Positions 11,246-21,815 of a DNA stretch of 64,000 bases are shown here, piece after piece (position 1 is the first letter of the stretch; the number at the start of each line of letters is the position of its first letter). A program made the translations under genes and the position numbers. A model generated the notes under the pieces. That model was not told the origin of the DNA and did not search any database. It saw nothing but the letters and a program-made list of their open reading frames with translations. Source of the DNA: Amia ocellicauda (lineage: Eukaryota > Chordata > Actinopteri > Amiiformes > Amiidae); NCBI RefSeq assembly GCF_036373705.1, contig NC_089863.1:8097357-8161356 (forward strand), given 5' to 3'.

Positions 11246-12591
11246 GACTTCTGTTGAAACAAGATTTTGGTGCACTCTTATGTGCGTATGGATGGGTGTG
11301 GGGGATACTTGGAAATTTGGAGAGACAGTCTCTATTTTAGCAACTGTCAACTTCCAAACTGCCAGTAAACTTTGACCTTTTATCACTTCGTTGCTTTGCT
11401 GTTGCTGCAAGATTCTATAAGGAAACTTCTATCTGATCACCATATAAGGAATGAATGTGAACTATGATATTATATAAGCTGACTGATTCTGCCTGTGTGC
11501 AGAGAGAGTCGTCAAACTGTCAGAGGAGAATGGTTGTTGATTCTCTGCCTGCAATTGCTTGAATAAACTATTTTCACTGATTCTGCAATCCAACCTCAGA
11601 CTGAAAACTTGTTTTCTTCCACAATTCCTGGTGTGGTGACCTGGATGACCTGGTGACACCTCACTGAACACCCCCTGCAGTGGACCGTCTCTTTCCTGAA
11701 TTTCCCTGGTGCCCAGAACAAAGGAATGAGACCTTTTGAAATCTCTAATAGGGAAGTTCAGGGAGGGACTGTGTACAGGCTAACAGCATCCAAGAGAAAA
11801 AAAAAAAGCATTGTCAGTCAAAGTTCATTTTTTTAGTTTGTTAGTATGTTTTAGGATAAGTAGGAATAGTCTGGAGAAGTTGTAGTTAATGTCGTTCCCA
11901 CTTAGTGGTTCATTTGATCTTGCTAAAATAGTACATTGGAGAAATGCACAAGAACATTGTGGAGATAAAATATCCCACACACAATGGTTGAGCTCCTATT
12001 TCAATTGGAAAACTGAAACTACTAAAAGAAAGGAAGAATCCCAGGTACAGAGTCTAAAGGACTCCAAAGAAAAAGTAAAAGCCAATTTAAATAATTTCAG
12101 TCCCCAAAAGAAAAAATAAATAAATAACCACTGTCCCTGGTCACGACTTACTGTGACAAAGCCTAAATACTGAGGGGAAATAATAATAATGAAAACACCA
12201 CAACAGAACTGTGAAAAGAAAGAGGAAGGAGTGAATGTCAAATTCAAACTAAAACTGATCTTAGGTTTAATGTTGGGCAGCAAATTGACCCTGTACGCTG
12301 AGGCAAGAACAGGACAATCAGTCGATTGAAAGAGATGCAGTTAGTCTGTGAGTGACTCCCTCATGGCAAATTAAGCTTTTATTAGTATTTAATTAATAAT
12401 AAGTAAATACATAGATAAGTAATAATAAATTGACACAGTTTGAGACACTGCAGGTCAACAAAACATTCCAAACTATTCTGGTATCCGAATTTACTTTGGA
12501 TATCAATGAGTATGTGTTTCTTTGTGTGTCTGTGTATACGTATGTCTGAATGTTGCGCAAGGTAAATGTCCGCATTTAATTTAGCAAGAGA

Positions 12592-12724
12592 GCCTTCAAT
12601 ATGCCCTAGAACTCCCTTTGCACTGCATATTCCTACGATGATTGACGCCTAAAATACTGTACATAGTGCTAGATTATTACATTGCAATTGGATCATTCAT
12701 TTTTCAGTATTGTGGTTTCCATAT
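12592..12724 (+). repeat. Relic of another PYD-upstream intron
   Basis: About 130 bases match 36098-36225, the stretch just upstream of PYD copy 2: both start with CAATATGCCCTAGAACTCCC and run to TTTTCAGTATTG.GGTTTCC. At 12724 the match is cut by a Tc1-like fragment, and no PYD exon follows. It probably marks a lost fourth PYD cassette. Confidence 0.75.
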
Positions 12725-13520
12725 TATGGACTCCACTAGACCTCTGAAGGTGTGCTGTGGTATCTGGCACCAAGACGTTAGCAGCAGATCCTTTAAGTCC
12801 TGTAAGTTGCGAGGTGGGGCCTCCATGGATTGGACTTGTTTGTCCAGCACATCCCACAGATGCTCGATTGGATTGAGATCTGGGGAATTTGGAGGCAAAG
12901 TCAACACCTTGAACTCGTGATTCATCAGACCAGGCCACCTTCTTCCATTGCTCCATGGTCCAGTTCTGATTCTCACGTGCCCATTGTAGGTGCTTTCGGC
13001 AGTGGACAGGGGTCAGCATGGGCACCCTGACTGGTCTGCGGCTACGCAGCCCCATACGCAACAAACTGCGATGCACTGTGTGTTCTGACACCTTTCTATC
13101 AGAACCAGCATTCACTTTTTCAGCAATTTGAGCTACAGTAGCTCGTCTGTTGGATCAGACCACACGGGCCAGCCTTCACTCCCCACGTGCATCAGTAAGC
13201 TTTGGCCGCCGATGACCCTGTCGCCGGTTCACCGCTTGTCCTTCCTTGGACCACTTTTGATACTGATCACTGTAGACCGGGAACAGCCCACAAGAGCTGC
13301 AGTTTTGGAGATGATCTGACCCAGTTGTCTAGCCATCACAATTTGGCCCTTGTCAAAGTCGCTCAAAGTTGCCCATTTTCCTTCTTCTAACACATCAACT
13401 TTGAGGACAAAATGTTCACCTGCTGCCTAATATATCCCACCAACTGACAGGTGCCATGATAATGAGATTATCAGTGTTACTCACTTCACCTGTCAATGGT
13501 CAAAATGTTATGGCTGATCA

Positions 13521-13524
<4 letters not shown>
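12724..13524 (-). mobile_element. Tc1-like transposon fragment, internally deleted
   Basis: On the minus strand it encodes ends of a Tc1-like transposase: an N-terminal block near PVRVPMLTPVHCRKHLQWA, then [19 protein letters not shown] (the DDE Glu region). The catalytic middle is deleted relative to the copy at 43069-43797 (junction near 12918). The right inverted end, with ATGTTATGGCTGATCAGTGTA, is present; the other end is truncated at 12724. Non-functional. Confidence 0.85.
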
Positions 13525-13571
<47 letters not shown>

Positions 13572-13580
13572 GACACACAC
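13522..13580. repeat. TA and CA microsatellite
   Basis: Perfect TA repeat from about 13524 to 13559 grading into ACACAC; it abuts the Tc1-like inverted end, whose target site is TA. Confidence 0.9.
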
Positions 13581-13600
13581 ACGTTGTCATCTAGCTGCAG

Positions 13601-14410
13601 GGCAATATTGAGTTGACAAAACAGGAAGAGAACGCTGTCCTCGACCTCACCTTGTCCTGGGACCTGCCTGGTGTTACGGAAACCAACCGGAAGTGGCTGT
13701 ATGAGCGGATTTTATCCCATGCTATGGGTGACGGTGCACGCTACTTTTTTGGAACAGCAGATTTAATACTATGTTCAATAATGTGTGTTCTGTACATGCA
13801 CACAAAGGTTGAAATGTTTTAATTAATTCTGCTGTAGGACAGAAAATAATGCATTTGCTTCCTATAGCTCAAATGAAAAACTCTGTATAAACTTGAATAA
13901 TCTTTTGCTGTTTATTTTGTTCATACAATAACTCAAAATATATTTGGTTTTTATGCTGTTTTCTGTTTTGGGATTGTAGGTGATTTCACGAACAAAGCCA
14001 GCAGGTTAAGCAGCTGAGAAAAGGACTCAAGGAGACCATGGTTTGGCCCATGCTAAAGGAGAGAGCAGACATAATTCCCACATTTTTACCAAGGAATTCA
14101 GAGGCTACTCTCAATTCTCAGGTAAATATGATGTCTACACTTGTGAAGTGAAAAGAGGCAAACTGGATCCTTTGTCTAGGTCTCCTCTGTTGTCTGCAGC
14201 AGCAGTGTTATAATTCCTCTTACACAAAAACAGCATGTCAACTACGGGTGCAACGATCTTTAGTTCCGTAGAAGTGCACTAAAAGATTACTTTTATGAGG
14301 TGTTTTGCAGTCAGTCATACAAAGGCTCGTGTCATGGAGGAAGAGGAGGAATGCTGCTTAGAGGACAAATTCAGAGTGGCAGGATACCTGCAGATCTTCA
14401 TTGAAAATGG
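13601..14410 (+). pseudogene. HECT/G2E3-like E3 ligase fragment
   Basis: Three exon-like pieces: 13601-13730 (LTLSWDLPGVTETNRKWLYE, LSHAMGDG), 13981-14121 (QLRKGLKETMVWPMLKERAD, FLPRNSEATLNSQ) and 14310-14410 (SVIQRLVSW, then in another frame LEDKFRVAGYLQIFIENG). These blocks match the N-terminal part of HECT-type proteins annotated in fish as G2/M-phase-specific E3 ligase-like. Frameshifts occur in the second and third pieces. The catalytic C-lobe with its Cys is absent, so this cannot be an active ligase. Confidence 0.6.
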
Positions 14411-14654
14411 TAATGACAGTAATTGTCTTTTTCTGAAATGTATAATGCAAAATATTTCATTTTTCTCACAAACTAGGCTGTAACAATATACACATTTCCT
14501 CTAATATGTCAATTGTCCTATCCAAGCCATAACCATGAATAGTCCTGTCCTAACTTTAATTATGTATTATTTTGAGGCACATTGTTTGAAATTAGGTTGA
14601 GGGGGCAGCTGTGTTAGCTGGCATAGACAGTGCCCTGGGCAGGGAAGCTTATGC

Positions 14655-15552
14655 CTTGGTCCCACTGGCTTAAGCGTCGTGCCATGCCGTGTCGTGCCGG
14701 AGTCCCAGAGCTGTTTCTGCAAAACCAGGCCGCTGTGAATCCGTCCCTCTAATGGAAGGAGCAGCGACTGTGGGTTAATTTATTACTCTTACTACAGATT
14801 TGTAACTGCAAACGACACTTTTTGCCGTATTATTTATAATTTACTTAGCAGACGTCCTTAACCAGGGCAAGTTACAGTTGAAACAAAATACACACGTTTA
14901 ACGATTAATCATCCAGATACAATATAGCAGGTTATAATTGAACTAAAGTGTGCGCGTCTCATTCATGGTGTTTATGGTTGCATTTATTAAACCAGACCTT
15001 AATGTTTTAGAGGGAAACCCAGATCTGCTGTATTTATTTATTAATTAATTTAACTTGTAAATGGACATGTTAACTAAATCGTGAACGCCTTCACACTGAT
15101 TGTCTCTTTGGGGATGTTACACAACAGACCTGCACACCATGAACAAAACGACAGACTGAAACACCATCCAGTTGTTCATAAAAGTTTAATGATATCGTCT
15201 GCTACCACTCCAATTATTATCCTTCAGTTTATTTTTAACTAGTCACGGCACTGCACCAGTCCTGTGTTAATACACTCAGATATGAACTGTAAGCAGTCAT
15301 TGTCTCTGTACATGGATTTCACTCCGTGCTGCTAATAAAACTAACTTCTTCTTGATCGCACACGGCACTTGAGATTATATCTTCCAACACAATGTATCTG
15401 ATCTCTTCCCTGTCTGTCTGCAAGTCAAGCTCACATCTCACCTCTGAAAGTATTTCCTTAGTGGGTGACGGATGCTCACAGCCGTGTCTGGCAGCAGATA
15501 GTTAACCAGCCACAAAACCTGTCCAGACGCTTAAGTCAGTGGCAACACCAGT
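14655..15552. mobile_element. Non-coding element with terminal inverted repeats
   Basis: The sequence at 14656-14680 (containing CCCACTGGCTTAAGCGTC) recurs as an imperfect inverse at 15523-15550 (reverse complement contains GCCACTGACTTAAGCGTC). The 840 bases between have no coding frame. This is a TIR pair about 0.9 kb apart, consistent with a non-autonomous DNA transposon. The exact ends and target duplication are not clear. Confidence 0.6.
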
Positions 15553-17564
15553 TTAAGCGTGGGGGGCCAAAACTGGGCATAAGTGAACAAAGTAATTCAC
15601 TGGCAGGAAATGACACATTGTGTAATTAGCACTTAAAGGAGTAGTTCACACATAAAAAAAAAAGGAATAGGGGTTGCATGATAGACATTCTAACATCATC
15701 CTAGTCCGTGGATAAAGTTTTGATTGCTTGTCATCCAAACACTTTTTTTTTTTTTTTTTTTTTTTAAGTAAACTTTTAATGCAACAGTGGACCACGGATT
15801 AAAAATCCTACCAACAATTAGGTTAACACTTTTTCACAGCCTGGTGATCTGAAATAAGATGTTCTTTGGCTTTTTTTTTTTTTTTATATATCTTGGGCCT
15901 ACAGTCATCAGCCAATGAAGTAGATTGGCATTAATTTAACCAACTGCACATTTCTGTGACTGGATTAATCAATTATATGAAACTTCATAAATGCTAGGTG
16001 AGTACTTTTGAGGTAAGAACATTACAATAACGCAGAATACAAATAAACTGCTGCTACAGATTGCACTCCAGTGTCACTTCCAAGGTTGGACTTTACCAAG
16101 TTATTCCTCCAATTTTGTAAAAATGGTGCTTGACCAAAGGTTCTGTGTTCAACATAACTTTGAGGGTCTGAACAGTTTCAAGATAAACTGCCAGTGCTTG
16201 ACTGAAAGGAGCGTTGGGGTTTGGTAGGGCCGCAAGTTCTCGTTCACTTAATGGGCGCAGGAGCTGCATCTCAGGAACACTGGCATTAGATGCACAGGGA
16301 ATATGTGGTCCTTCCCAGTCCACACCATAATCCTCACCAACCTGAAATACAGAAGGAATACAGCTGTTCGGAATGTGTAGGCTATTTCACTGTGGGTCAA
16401 TCATTTTGCATGTCTTTTTTAATATTTGAGCCAGGGGATATGATACACATTACATCACAAAAAAAACATTTTTACTTGTGAGAAATCTTGTCCCTCTCTG
16501 TGGGTTAGTGACCACAACTGCAAAGGTGATCGGTGGCTTGCAGTTCTCAGTCCATGGGGATTCCATGCCTCCTTGAAACACTGAAGATTATGCTGAATAT
16601 GTGGCATGAAGCACCTGTGTAGTGCATACAGGTCAATCTCTTGGTCAGGTTTGAGTAATCCTTCGGCCTCCAACTGGATGAATATTGTGTACCACAGATC
16701 AACAGATCAAAAACATTTTCATAGACATCTCTCCAAAGTTGCTCAATTCTGTAAAGAAACCATGAAATACAGCTTAGATTACATTATATTTTTGGCAGTC
16801 CACATTATTCAACAGTTAGCAGGATGGAAAAGTTGTACTACGTCCTTAGGAGTAATGGCTGATTGACACTTAGGTGGAGACAGCTGAGACAAGAGGAGTG
16901 TGAACACAGTGATAAGAGTAGTGAAAGTTGGATTTTAGGAAGTGATGGCAAATTCAAATTGTGTTGAACTGGTTATGAACTGCCAGTAAAACTCCCCGCT
17001 ATCACCCCCTGCGCCGCCTACATTTAAGGTAGAAGAAGGTAGAGACAGGCTTTTTCTCCCGGTTTCATCCTCCTTTAATTATCCATTTAATTTTCTTTCT
17101 CCATACCTTTGGTTCTCTCCTCGGGTTTGGACCATGAAATGAACAACCATAACATTCTCACCCCCCTTGTCAGATCTGTAAGTTACATTTCTCTGAAGAT
17201 GACTATCCAATATAATTGTATCTGTGTTACAAATGCTATATAAATATAATTTTAGTCAAAAAAAGGCTCATTCATTATAACACATTTGTAGGACATTACG
17301 TACCTAACTCGAGATGGTATGCCATGTTGGCCAACAGCAGACAAGAAGCCTTCAAGAACAGTTGTAGCTATGTTGTTGGTGGCACTATTTAGGAAAAGAA
17401 TTTGCCTGGAGAATCCATCAATACCACCATGGACAATAATCCTCCATCTGTGTTAAATATAACAGGATTAATATTTGACTGGGACCTCATGTCCAAATCA
17501 CTGCTGATAGAGGCACATCTTGTTCTTTAATCTAAGGTTAGGGCTAGGGTTAGAGGGGCATGGT

Positions 17565-17967
17565 CAGGGCCGATCTGACACATAAGCAAACTAAGTGGCT
17601 GCTTAGGGCCCCCGTGGCCACCAGCATTGTCTGCTGGTTTATTTTGTTACTTTTCAGTATGCCACTTCGTCCTGTATCACTTTGAATATTTCAGTCCAAA
17701 TTAACACCAGACCACTCTTGTGAGTTTGCTACCTTTTAAGATTAAAAACCATAGAAGGGTAAAAACATGCCAGGCTGACATTGGTATGATGTTGTAAGCA
17801 ACACAGCTACAACTAATAAAATTGATAATGAGTGTGTTAGATTTACAGTAGGTGTGCGAATGATCAAGCATTGACCATAGTCAATAGTATTGGCAGTGCT
17901 GAGGCAGTGGGGGGCCCTCAAATCATATTCTGCTTAGGTCCTCATAAAGGCTTGGGCCGGCCCTGGG
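17565..17967. mobile_element. Non-autonomous hAT-like element
   Basis: Begins CAGGGCCGATCTGACA and ends GGGCCGGCCCTG, inverted ends typical of hAT-like repeats. It is flanked by GGCATGGT and GGTATGGT, an 8-base target duplication with one mismatch, which fits hAT. No transposase frame. It is inserted between exon pieces of the integrase-like gene, so it is younger than that gene. Confidence 0.75.
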
Positions 17968-17983
17968 TATGGTTGTGGCAGGT

Positions 17984-18072
17984 TGTGCGATAATGTTAGA
18001 TATTGCAATGGCAACATGTCCTGTGATATCACAAAACATGTTTCCATTGCAATATCTAACATTTTCACACAT
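17984..18072. repeat. Long near-perfect palindrome
   Basis: Arms of about 36 bases (17992-18027 and 18028-18062 region) meet at TGTGATATCACA with essentially no loop. Each arm carries AATGTTAGATATTGCAATGG and differs from its partner at only a few bases. Probably a MITE or the fused ends of one. Confidence 0.8.
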
Positions 18073-19786
18073 TGCATATTTTATCCTTATTGTGCAGCCA
18101 TAATCATAACATGAATATTACATATCGATCCATAAGCAAATTCATTGGCTTAATTTACTTTAGGTGATATTGTGATCGTGAACACAAAAAAAAGGTATTT
18201 ATGACCCAGCCATGTCTTTTAATGTTACTTTTTTCAAAAGGTGCATGGGGAGGCCCCTTGATCAGCCATCAACATCGGTCTCAAACTCAATACCTCGAGG
18301 AGTGCAGTGTCTGTGGATAGGCCTACTTATTTCCGCAATCACACCGTCACCTATGTTTTCTCACATGAGGTAACTATTTAGAGATTTCAGGTGGTGTGGT
18401 GCAGGCTTGGAACAAAGAACTGCAGGAATGCAGGATTGCAGTGCTTGAGGACAGGATTTCGAGAGCACTGACCTACTATATTATAATGGACAGTACAAAA
18501 AGCAGAGGGAAAAACGGACCTGATCAGCTTGTGATTACCATCTATATGCCATAGACTATTAGGTACAGGAACATTGTGCTGATGATGCCTTGCAGTCCGG
18601 ATGGCTAACCGTCGCATCAAGATTACTCCTGGATCGATGCCCTGATTGAAAAAGTAGATTCACATACATTATGAAATAATAACTGAATAAAACGTAATTA
18701 GATGGATGTTATTAAGGGAGTAGTATATACTATGTATTGTGGACTGATAAAGACTACGGAGCATGTGGCTCCTTAAATTCTTCAACAAGCAGCTAGTAGC
18801 ACAATTTAGACAAATATGCACAATCAAATTTGATACTGGCTAAACCCATGTCATTTGGAATTGGTCTTCTTGAGGTTAAACAAACACTAATTCTTACTTT
18901 GAATGCGTACGCCCCTGGATCACCAAGGCATCCAAATCATCGTTAATAGTAGAGTATAGGTCTGATTTTCTACATTAGAAAACAATTACATATATGTTAG
19001 CTAACTTGCAGGGGAAAAAAATAAACATGTAACATCTACATCTAAGTGCTTGAACTCACTATTCCACACAGTGCTGGTGGGCAAAATGAATCGGAGCTTT
19101 TGGACAAAACTGCTGTTAATAATAACTGTAGGCCTAACTTGTGTGTAACTTGTTGACGAACAACTTTGCCACTCATCTGTCTCCCGTCATAACAATTTTC
19201 TGGTGGAAATATATGCCACTCATACTCCGTTTCTCCCATCTCTTTTTATATCATATTGCTACACAAGATTGCATAATTGTTTAATGTCAATCATGTTTTA
19301 ATTTTGTTTACTGACCCTTGCCTCTTTAGGCGTCTACCTGTATTATAAATATTTTTGTCCACCAGTCTTGACATTTGTGTGACGTTAGCTCGATAGAGCA
19401 TTGATTTTACATTCGCTCAAGTAACTTACCTTAGGCCTTGCTCGGCTGATCTCCTCTGAATTGTGCTGGGTGACCGCGATTTCTCAGGTTGATAGACCAG
19501 ACAACACAAAGGTAGCGAGCATATCACCTGGAATATCCAGAGGCGGGCATCCCGCACCTGTTTTTGAAGTAACTTGGACATCTTCCACACGAACACGGTG
19601 CTCAATCAGTCCCAAACTATTTAAAACTTCGACATCCATGTCTATGTCTTGAAGAGCACGTATCCGCCCCAGTATTTCAAAAAAGTCTTCAATACGGGCC
19701 AAAACAGCATCCGCCGATAAACCATGTTGATCAATTTAATCTGCTAATAATACCATGGTATCTCGGAGCCCACCGATGTCTTCCAT

Positions 19787-21600
19787 ATTGTCTGCACAAC
19801 AGCTTGAATATCAATTCAATGCTGTTCTGGTGCTGTTGCTTTGGTCTGAATCTGTGAGATAACCACGCCCCATTCATTTGAATATACCAAATGGAAATGT
19901 GGCATTATGAAATAAAAAGTCCCCTGAAATAAATAAAAATAGTCCTTTGAAAAACAAATAAAACGGTTCTCAAACTTAATCAAAATTAACCATCCTGAGC
20001 AATGACAAAAAATGACTACGCCTCCTTACTAAAACAATACAACAATATGTTGCAAAATCATGAATAAAAATTAGGAATTTGATCAATACAGTATGAGTTG
20101 CAGAAGTAGGCTTTACACTTTGAGATCAAAAACAGAAATGGAACAGCTAAACTAAAAATGTACAACCATTTAAGATACATGACACAAACCAATTAAAGAT
20201 TAATTCCGTATAATATTCATTTTTTTCTACCTTATCAGTGGGAGGGGTGCGTTTGTTTCCTCAAGTAATGGCATTCGGGGTTGCAATTTAGACACATAAG
20301 TCATCTTCCAAAGAAAGCTGGGGGCGATATTTTGTTTGAATTGCAGTTGATGCTGGGAAGCCGCTCCATGTAAAGTCCTGTTTTAAATAAATTTCATTAT
20401 ATTTTCGACTTTTGCGTTTTGCTGGAACATCCGCTGCTGCCCTCACCCTGCTTGTATTGGACGCTTTTCTCCTTCTCCGATCAATTTCTCACAGGTTCTC
20501 TCAAAGCACGCTGCTGAATTTACTTACATACTTATTTTTTATTTAGTTTATATAATAACGTATAATAATAATTTATTTAGGAGCGCCATTCAGGGTACCC
20601 CAGGACACTGTACAAAAACGTCGCTGTTGCTTTGGAACAGATGAACTTTAAGCAAAAGCGTATCTATTTTTATAGTTATTTTAGAATATAATGTTTTATA
20701 TATATATATAGCTCAAGCCTTCCTTGACACACTCCTGAAGGCACAACACACAGTTTGACCTAGATCAAGCTACAATTGCCAAATCCCATTTGCTGATTTT
20801 AACTTACTAGCAAATTAGCTAACTTGATAATTGATGCTGCAGAACTAGGTTACAGTGTTATATAGCAAAGATTTTCACGGAGGCAGAAAAAAGAAAGAAA
20901 AAACAACAAACCTCTTGCAGATCCTATTCAAGGTAAATAATACCATGTTATAATAAAATGCTATTTGGTGGCAGGTAAGGTGAACTTGGACTGCCCAGTT
21001 AAAGGAACTAGAAAAAACAGCTAGGTATAGCTACACATAAATGTCATCATCATTGAAACACTTAGTATGCAAGCAAGCTACTGTCCAGCAATAAAAACGA
21101 AGCAAAATCAAATAACATTACAATGCCTCTCTCTTGTGCTTGTTTTTCCTTCAGTTTATTTTTACACTTTTGTGCATCAGGTTGGTGCGTTCTTGGTCTT
21201 TTTTTCCACCATTATAATTTGGTTGCGTCACAATCTACTACACCCAACGCACACCAAAACCAAATTGATGATAGGTTTCTAGAGCATAACTTATGTTTCC
21301 ATGATCAAACATAAAATCCAAATCTGAAAACTGATCACTGTGATCAATTATAGACAATAATTTAAAATATATTACATTTATTAATTATTCGTAGCAGCTG
21401 GGGGCCCTAAGCAGTCGCTTATGCCTAGGTTCTGGTAATGACTACATTTTGTGGTTTGATTTGTCGTCCATAAATTACACCCCCACCATGTCATGACTCA
21501 GAATTGTATTTTTCTGGTGACCATAGAGAAAACAGTAGGATCTACAATACAAAGATACATAGAGCAATAATACAAATAACTATTAACATAACTGTCTGTG
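19787..21600. other. No gene recognised
   Basis: AT-rich sequence with short frames only. A short GGGGGCCCTAAGCAGTCGC stretch near 21402 resembles part of the hAT-like repeat at 17565. Nothing else supported. Confidence 0.6.
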
Positions 21601-21677
21601 TAATTTTTATTTAAAAATCCAATCTAGTACAGATTTTCTGTAGTATGAATATACTGCTGAGATTTAATGTTGCCTTC

Positions 21678-21815
21678 CTAACTGAAGATCTTCCCACTCT
21701 GGGAGCAGCTGTCCAGTTTCTCCACCATGTGACTGTGTTGGTGAGATTTAAGGATGCTTGCCTGACTGAATCTCTTCCCACACAGTGTGCAGCCCCTATG
21801 GTTTCTTGCCCGTGT
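21678..21815 (-). pseudogene. Frameshifted remnant of further zinc fingers
   Basis: Directly past the last in-frame linker, another frame reads CTLCGKRFSQASILKSHQHS, a complete tenth finger, then a partial one whose second Cys is Ser (CSQSGKIF). A small indel in the linker ends the main frame at 21796, so the protein has lost at least one finger. Confidence 0.8.

Larger units (their letters stand above)
16093..19786 (-). pseudogene. Decayed DDE integrase-like gene (rve-type core)
   Basis: Minus-strand exon pieces in order: 19786-19440 (MEDIGGLRDTMVLL, then LPIDIPGD-like PPLDIPGDMLATFVLSGLS), 18641-18520 (VPVPNSLWHIDGNHKLIR), about 17450-17305 ([38 protein letters not shown]), 16750-16478 (RIEQLWRDVYENVFDL, then FIQLEAEGLLKPDQEIDLYA), and 16340-16093 (ALAVYLETVQTLK). 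WHIDGNHKLIRWR plus HGGIDGFSR is the signature of an integrase-core family seen in fish and invertebrate genomes. There are stops in the first piece, a frameshift at about 16705 beside an 8-base near-repeat (GATCTGTT, GATCTGTG), and the segment expected between GIPSRVR and RIEQLW was not found. Non-functional. Confidence 0.68.
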
